From JAWOGN01 sp046496815 (GTDB lineage Bacteria > Desulfobacterota > DSM-4660 > Desulfatiglandales > Desulfatiglandaceae), in NCBI GenBank assembly GCA_046496815.1, contig JAWOGN010000286.1:1-7608 (forward strand): a DNA stretch of 7,608 nucleotides, in the 5' to 3' direction. How positions within the stretch are numbered: position 1 is the stretch's first letter; every line of letters begins with the position of its first letter. The notes below the pieces were generated by a model that made no database searches, was not told where the DNA came from, and was given only the letters and a program-made list of their open reading frames with translations. The position numbers and the translations under genes are program-made. This document shows, piece after piece, positions 5,968 through 7,608 of this stretch.

Positions 5968-7527
5968 ATGAATGCATTGGCCGCACTGTCGCCCTTGGAA
6001 CAGGCTTATGATCAGGCGCGAGAAAACTTTGAACATATTGTAGGCTACCTGGATTCCGAGAAGGCATCTTCGATGACCCACAGCGAACTTGAGCGTGAAC
6101 TTGAAAAGAAAGGCCGGGAATTGATGCGGATTATGTTGCAGGAGCACCTGAATAACCGCTGCCCTGGACAATCCAATCAGCCGGTCAGGGGCAACGATGG
6201 AATCCACCGAACCCAGGTTCGGCTTCAAGGTCGTAAGCTTGAGACGGTGTTCGGAACCGTGTCGGTAGAGCGCGCAGGATACGGTAAAGAGGGAGTCGAG
6301 AGTCTCCATCCGCTGGATGCCGAACTCAACCTGCCCCATGAGCGCTACTCGCTCGAGCTGCGTCGCCGGGTGGCCGAAGAAGCCGCAAAGATCTCCTTTG
6401 ACGAGACGGTGGAGAGCATCAGTAAAAACACTGGAGGGCATGTCCCCAAGCGCCAGATTGAAGAACTGGTAAGACGCGCAGCCCAGGACTTTGACGCCTT
6501 CTACGAGATGCGAGCCGCAAATTCTACCGTGGATCAACAGACCGGCTCGGTGCTGGCGATGAGTGTTGACGGTAAGGGGGTGGTGATGCGCATGGAGGAC
6601 CTTCGGGAGCACACCCGCAAGGCCGCCATGGAACGTACACACAAGATGGGCACACGCCTTTCTAAGGGGGAGAAGAAAAACGCCAAACGCATGGCCACGG
6701 TTGCAGCTGTTTATACGATCGCTCCTTTCGTGCGCACTCCTGAAGAACTGATGGGCCAAAGCTCTTCCTGCCAGATTGGACGACCACGTCCTCGACCAGA
6801 GCGAAAGCGTATCTGGGCGAGTATCGAGAAGACTCCGGAACAGGTCATCGAAGAGTTGCTGGTGGAGGCTCGTTACCGGGACGCGACCGATGAAAAGACC
6901 TGGGTTGCGTTGGTTGATGGCAATAGGAGCCAGATCCGTATTCTGCGTCGCCTGGCCAAGAAGAATGGTCTCGATTTGACGATTATCGTCGATGTCATTC
7001 ACGTCATCGAGTACTTGTGGGATGCCGGCAGGGCGTTTCACCCCGCATCCGGACCGGAGTTGGAAAGCTGGATTGAGCATCGACTCCTTGAAATCCTGCG
7101 GGGAAAGGCCGGTTTCGTGGCCGGAGGAATGCGTCGCAGCGCGACTCTGAGAGCGCTTTCCTCCAAACAGCGCGAACCCATAGACACTTGCGCCCGCTAC
7201 CTCCTCAACCACTCGCCCTATCTGCGCTATGATCGCTATCTTTCGCGGGGCTTTCCCATTGCAACTGGAGTCATCGAGGGCGCCTGCCGACATCTGGTCA
7301 AGGACCGAATGGAGGTGACCGGGGCCCGCTGGAGTCTGGCTGGCGCCGAAGCCTTGCTGCGCCTGCGTGCCCTGCGCTGCAGTCACGACTTTGATGAGTA
7401 TTGGCTCTTTCATGAAGCGAAGGAGTATGAACGTAATCACCGAGCACTCTATACCAACGGCATCGTTCCCTCCACGTTCAAACCACGGCCAACTCGCAAG
7501 CGTCGTCATCTGAAAGCTATCAAGTAA
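5968..7527 (+). CDS. ISKra4-family DDE transposase
   Basis: The 519-residue enzyme should cut and join the element's ends. Residues about 37-63 (LERELEKKGRELMRIMLQEHL) and 90-135 (LETVFGTVSVERAGYG ... HPLDAELNLPHERYS) match the N-terminal half of ISKra4-type transposases, followed by RRRVAEEAAKISFDETVE and PKRQIEELVRRAAQDFDAFY (160-179). Likely catalytic acids are D201 (SVDGKG), D342 (IIVDVIHVIEYLWDAG) and E437 (GVIEGACRHLVKDRM). D317 (LVDGNR) is an alternative for the second. The length suits the family and no frameshift or internal stop is seen. ATG 5968 follows AAGGGG (5960-5965) and lies 6 bp after the DUF4338 stop, so the two are probably translated together. The C-terminus is basic (RPTRKRRHLKAIK). 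Confidence 0.93.
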   Translation: MNALAALSPLEQAYDQARENFEHIVGYLDSEKASSMTHSELERELEKKGRELMRIMLQEHLNNRCPGQSNQPVRGNDGIHRTQVRLQGRKLETVFGTVSVERAGYGKEGVESLHPLDAELNLPHERYSLELRRRVAEEAAKISFDETVESISKNTGGHVPKRQIEELVRRAAQDFDAFYEMRAANSTVDQQTGSVLAMSVDGKGVVMRMEDLREHTRKAAMERTHKMGTRLSKGEKKNAKRMATVAAVYTIAPFVRTPEELMGQSSSCQIGRPRPRPERKRIWASIEKTPEQVIEELLVEARYRDATDEKTWVALVDGNRSQIRILRRLAKKNGLDLTIIVDVIHVIEYLWDAGRAFHPASGPELESWIEHRLLEILRGKAGFVAGGMRRSATLRALSSKQREPIDTCARYLLNHSPYLRYDRYLSRGFPIATGVIEGACRHLVKDRMEVTGARWSLAGAEALLRLRALRCSHDFDEYWLFHEAKEYERNHRALYTNGIVPSTFKPRPTRKRRHLKAIK

Positions 7528-7579
7528 GGAATACTTCACCAAATGGACCTCGATACCATACGCCAAAAACTGCTGAGAA

Positions 7580-7605
7580 AGGTCGTCCTAAAAGAGCCGC
7601 ACCCA
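7580..7605 (-). repeat. Right terminal inverted repeat (IRR)
   Basis: Read on the minus strand it is TGGGTGCGGCTCTTTT, AG, GACGACCT, matching the left end at 24 of 26 positions. It begins 53 bp after the transposase stop codon. Only three bases (AAT) of flanking DNA follow before the window ends. Confidence 0.88.
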
Positions 7606-7608
7606 AAT
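7606..7608. repeat. Possible target-site duplication, right copy (AAT, cut by window end)
   Basis: The last three bases of the window follow the right repeat and equal the three bases before the left repeat. More flanking sequence is needed to size the duplication. Confidence 0.35.

Larger units (their letters stand above)
4823..7605 (+). mobile_element. ISKra4-family insertion sequence carrying a DruA-like passenger gene
   Basis: The element is 2783 bp long and is bounded by inverted repeats at 4823-4848 and 7580-7605. It holds an ISKra4-type DDE transposase (5968-7527), a DUF4338 gene (5068-5961) and a leader of about 220 bp with a likely 43-codon ORF. Both genes run left to right, almost without a gap. 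AAT stands just outside each end (4820-4822 and 7606-7608). The window stops there, so a longer duplication such as AATTGAAT (4815-4822) cannot be tested. The element interrupts the small gene that starts at 4561 and is more GC-rich than its host surroundings, which fits recent acquisition. Both reading frames and both ends are intact, so it may still be mobile. Confidence 0.88.

Noticed and set aside
5193..6011. 272-codon plus-strand frame overlapping the DUF4338 gene
   Set aside because: It is a shifted frame of a gene with clear family motifs. Its product is rich in Gly, Ala and Arg and has low-information composition.
4813..7566. 917-codon open frame on the minus strand across the whole insertion sequence
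   Set aside because: It lies antisense to two well-recognised genes, its product matches no family I know, and long antisense frames are common opposite codon-biased, GC-rich genes.

Overview
The window looks like part of a moderately AT-rich bacterial chromosome. The family mix (a zinc-ribbon class III cyclase fused to an AAA ATPase and TPR repeats, then an ISKra4-type insertion sequence) would fit a Desulfobacterota or other deltaproteobacterial-type genome. That is inference from the gene families, not a sequence match.

Layout. Bases 3-116 hold the last 37 codons of an unrecognised gene that enters from the left. Bases 117-880 have no convincing protein gene. They contain a compact GC-rich block (about 174-330) whose segments pair into a closed multibranch fold, so it may be an undescribed structured RNA. 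Bases 881-4498 encode a 1205-residue signalling protein that starts at TTG: an N-terminal four-cysteine zinc ribbon, a class III nucleotide cyclase domain, a P-loop ATPase and a long helical TPR-like C-terminus. A short unknown gene follows at 4561 and is cut by an insertion sequence at about 4822.

The insertion sequence occupies about 4823-7605 (2783 bp). It is bounded by 26-bp inverted repeats that match at 24 positions and is flanked on both sides by AAT, right up to the window edge. It carries a DUF4338 (DruA-like) gene (5068-5961) and, 6 bp later, a 519-residue ISKra4-type DDE transposase (5968-7527). Its leader holds a 43-codon ORF (4983-5114) that starts at GTG after a good Shine-Dalgarno sequence and overlaps the start of the druA-like gene. 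Within that ORF, CCATTGT (5028-5034) can pair with ACAATGG (5060-5066), which would enclose the druA-like ribosome binding site. Translating the small ORF would open this hairpin. This suggests (inference) a translationally coupled three-gene element in which the DruA-like protein is a transposition accessory factor rather than part of a full Druantia defence system, because no DruE helicase or other Druantia gene is present.

The element lies in the same direction as the cyclase gene and the interrupted gene, so read-through from the host operon would enter it through the leader.
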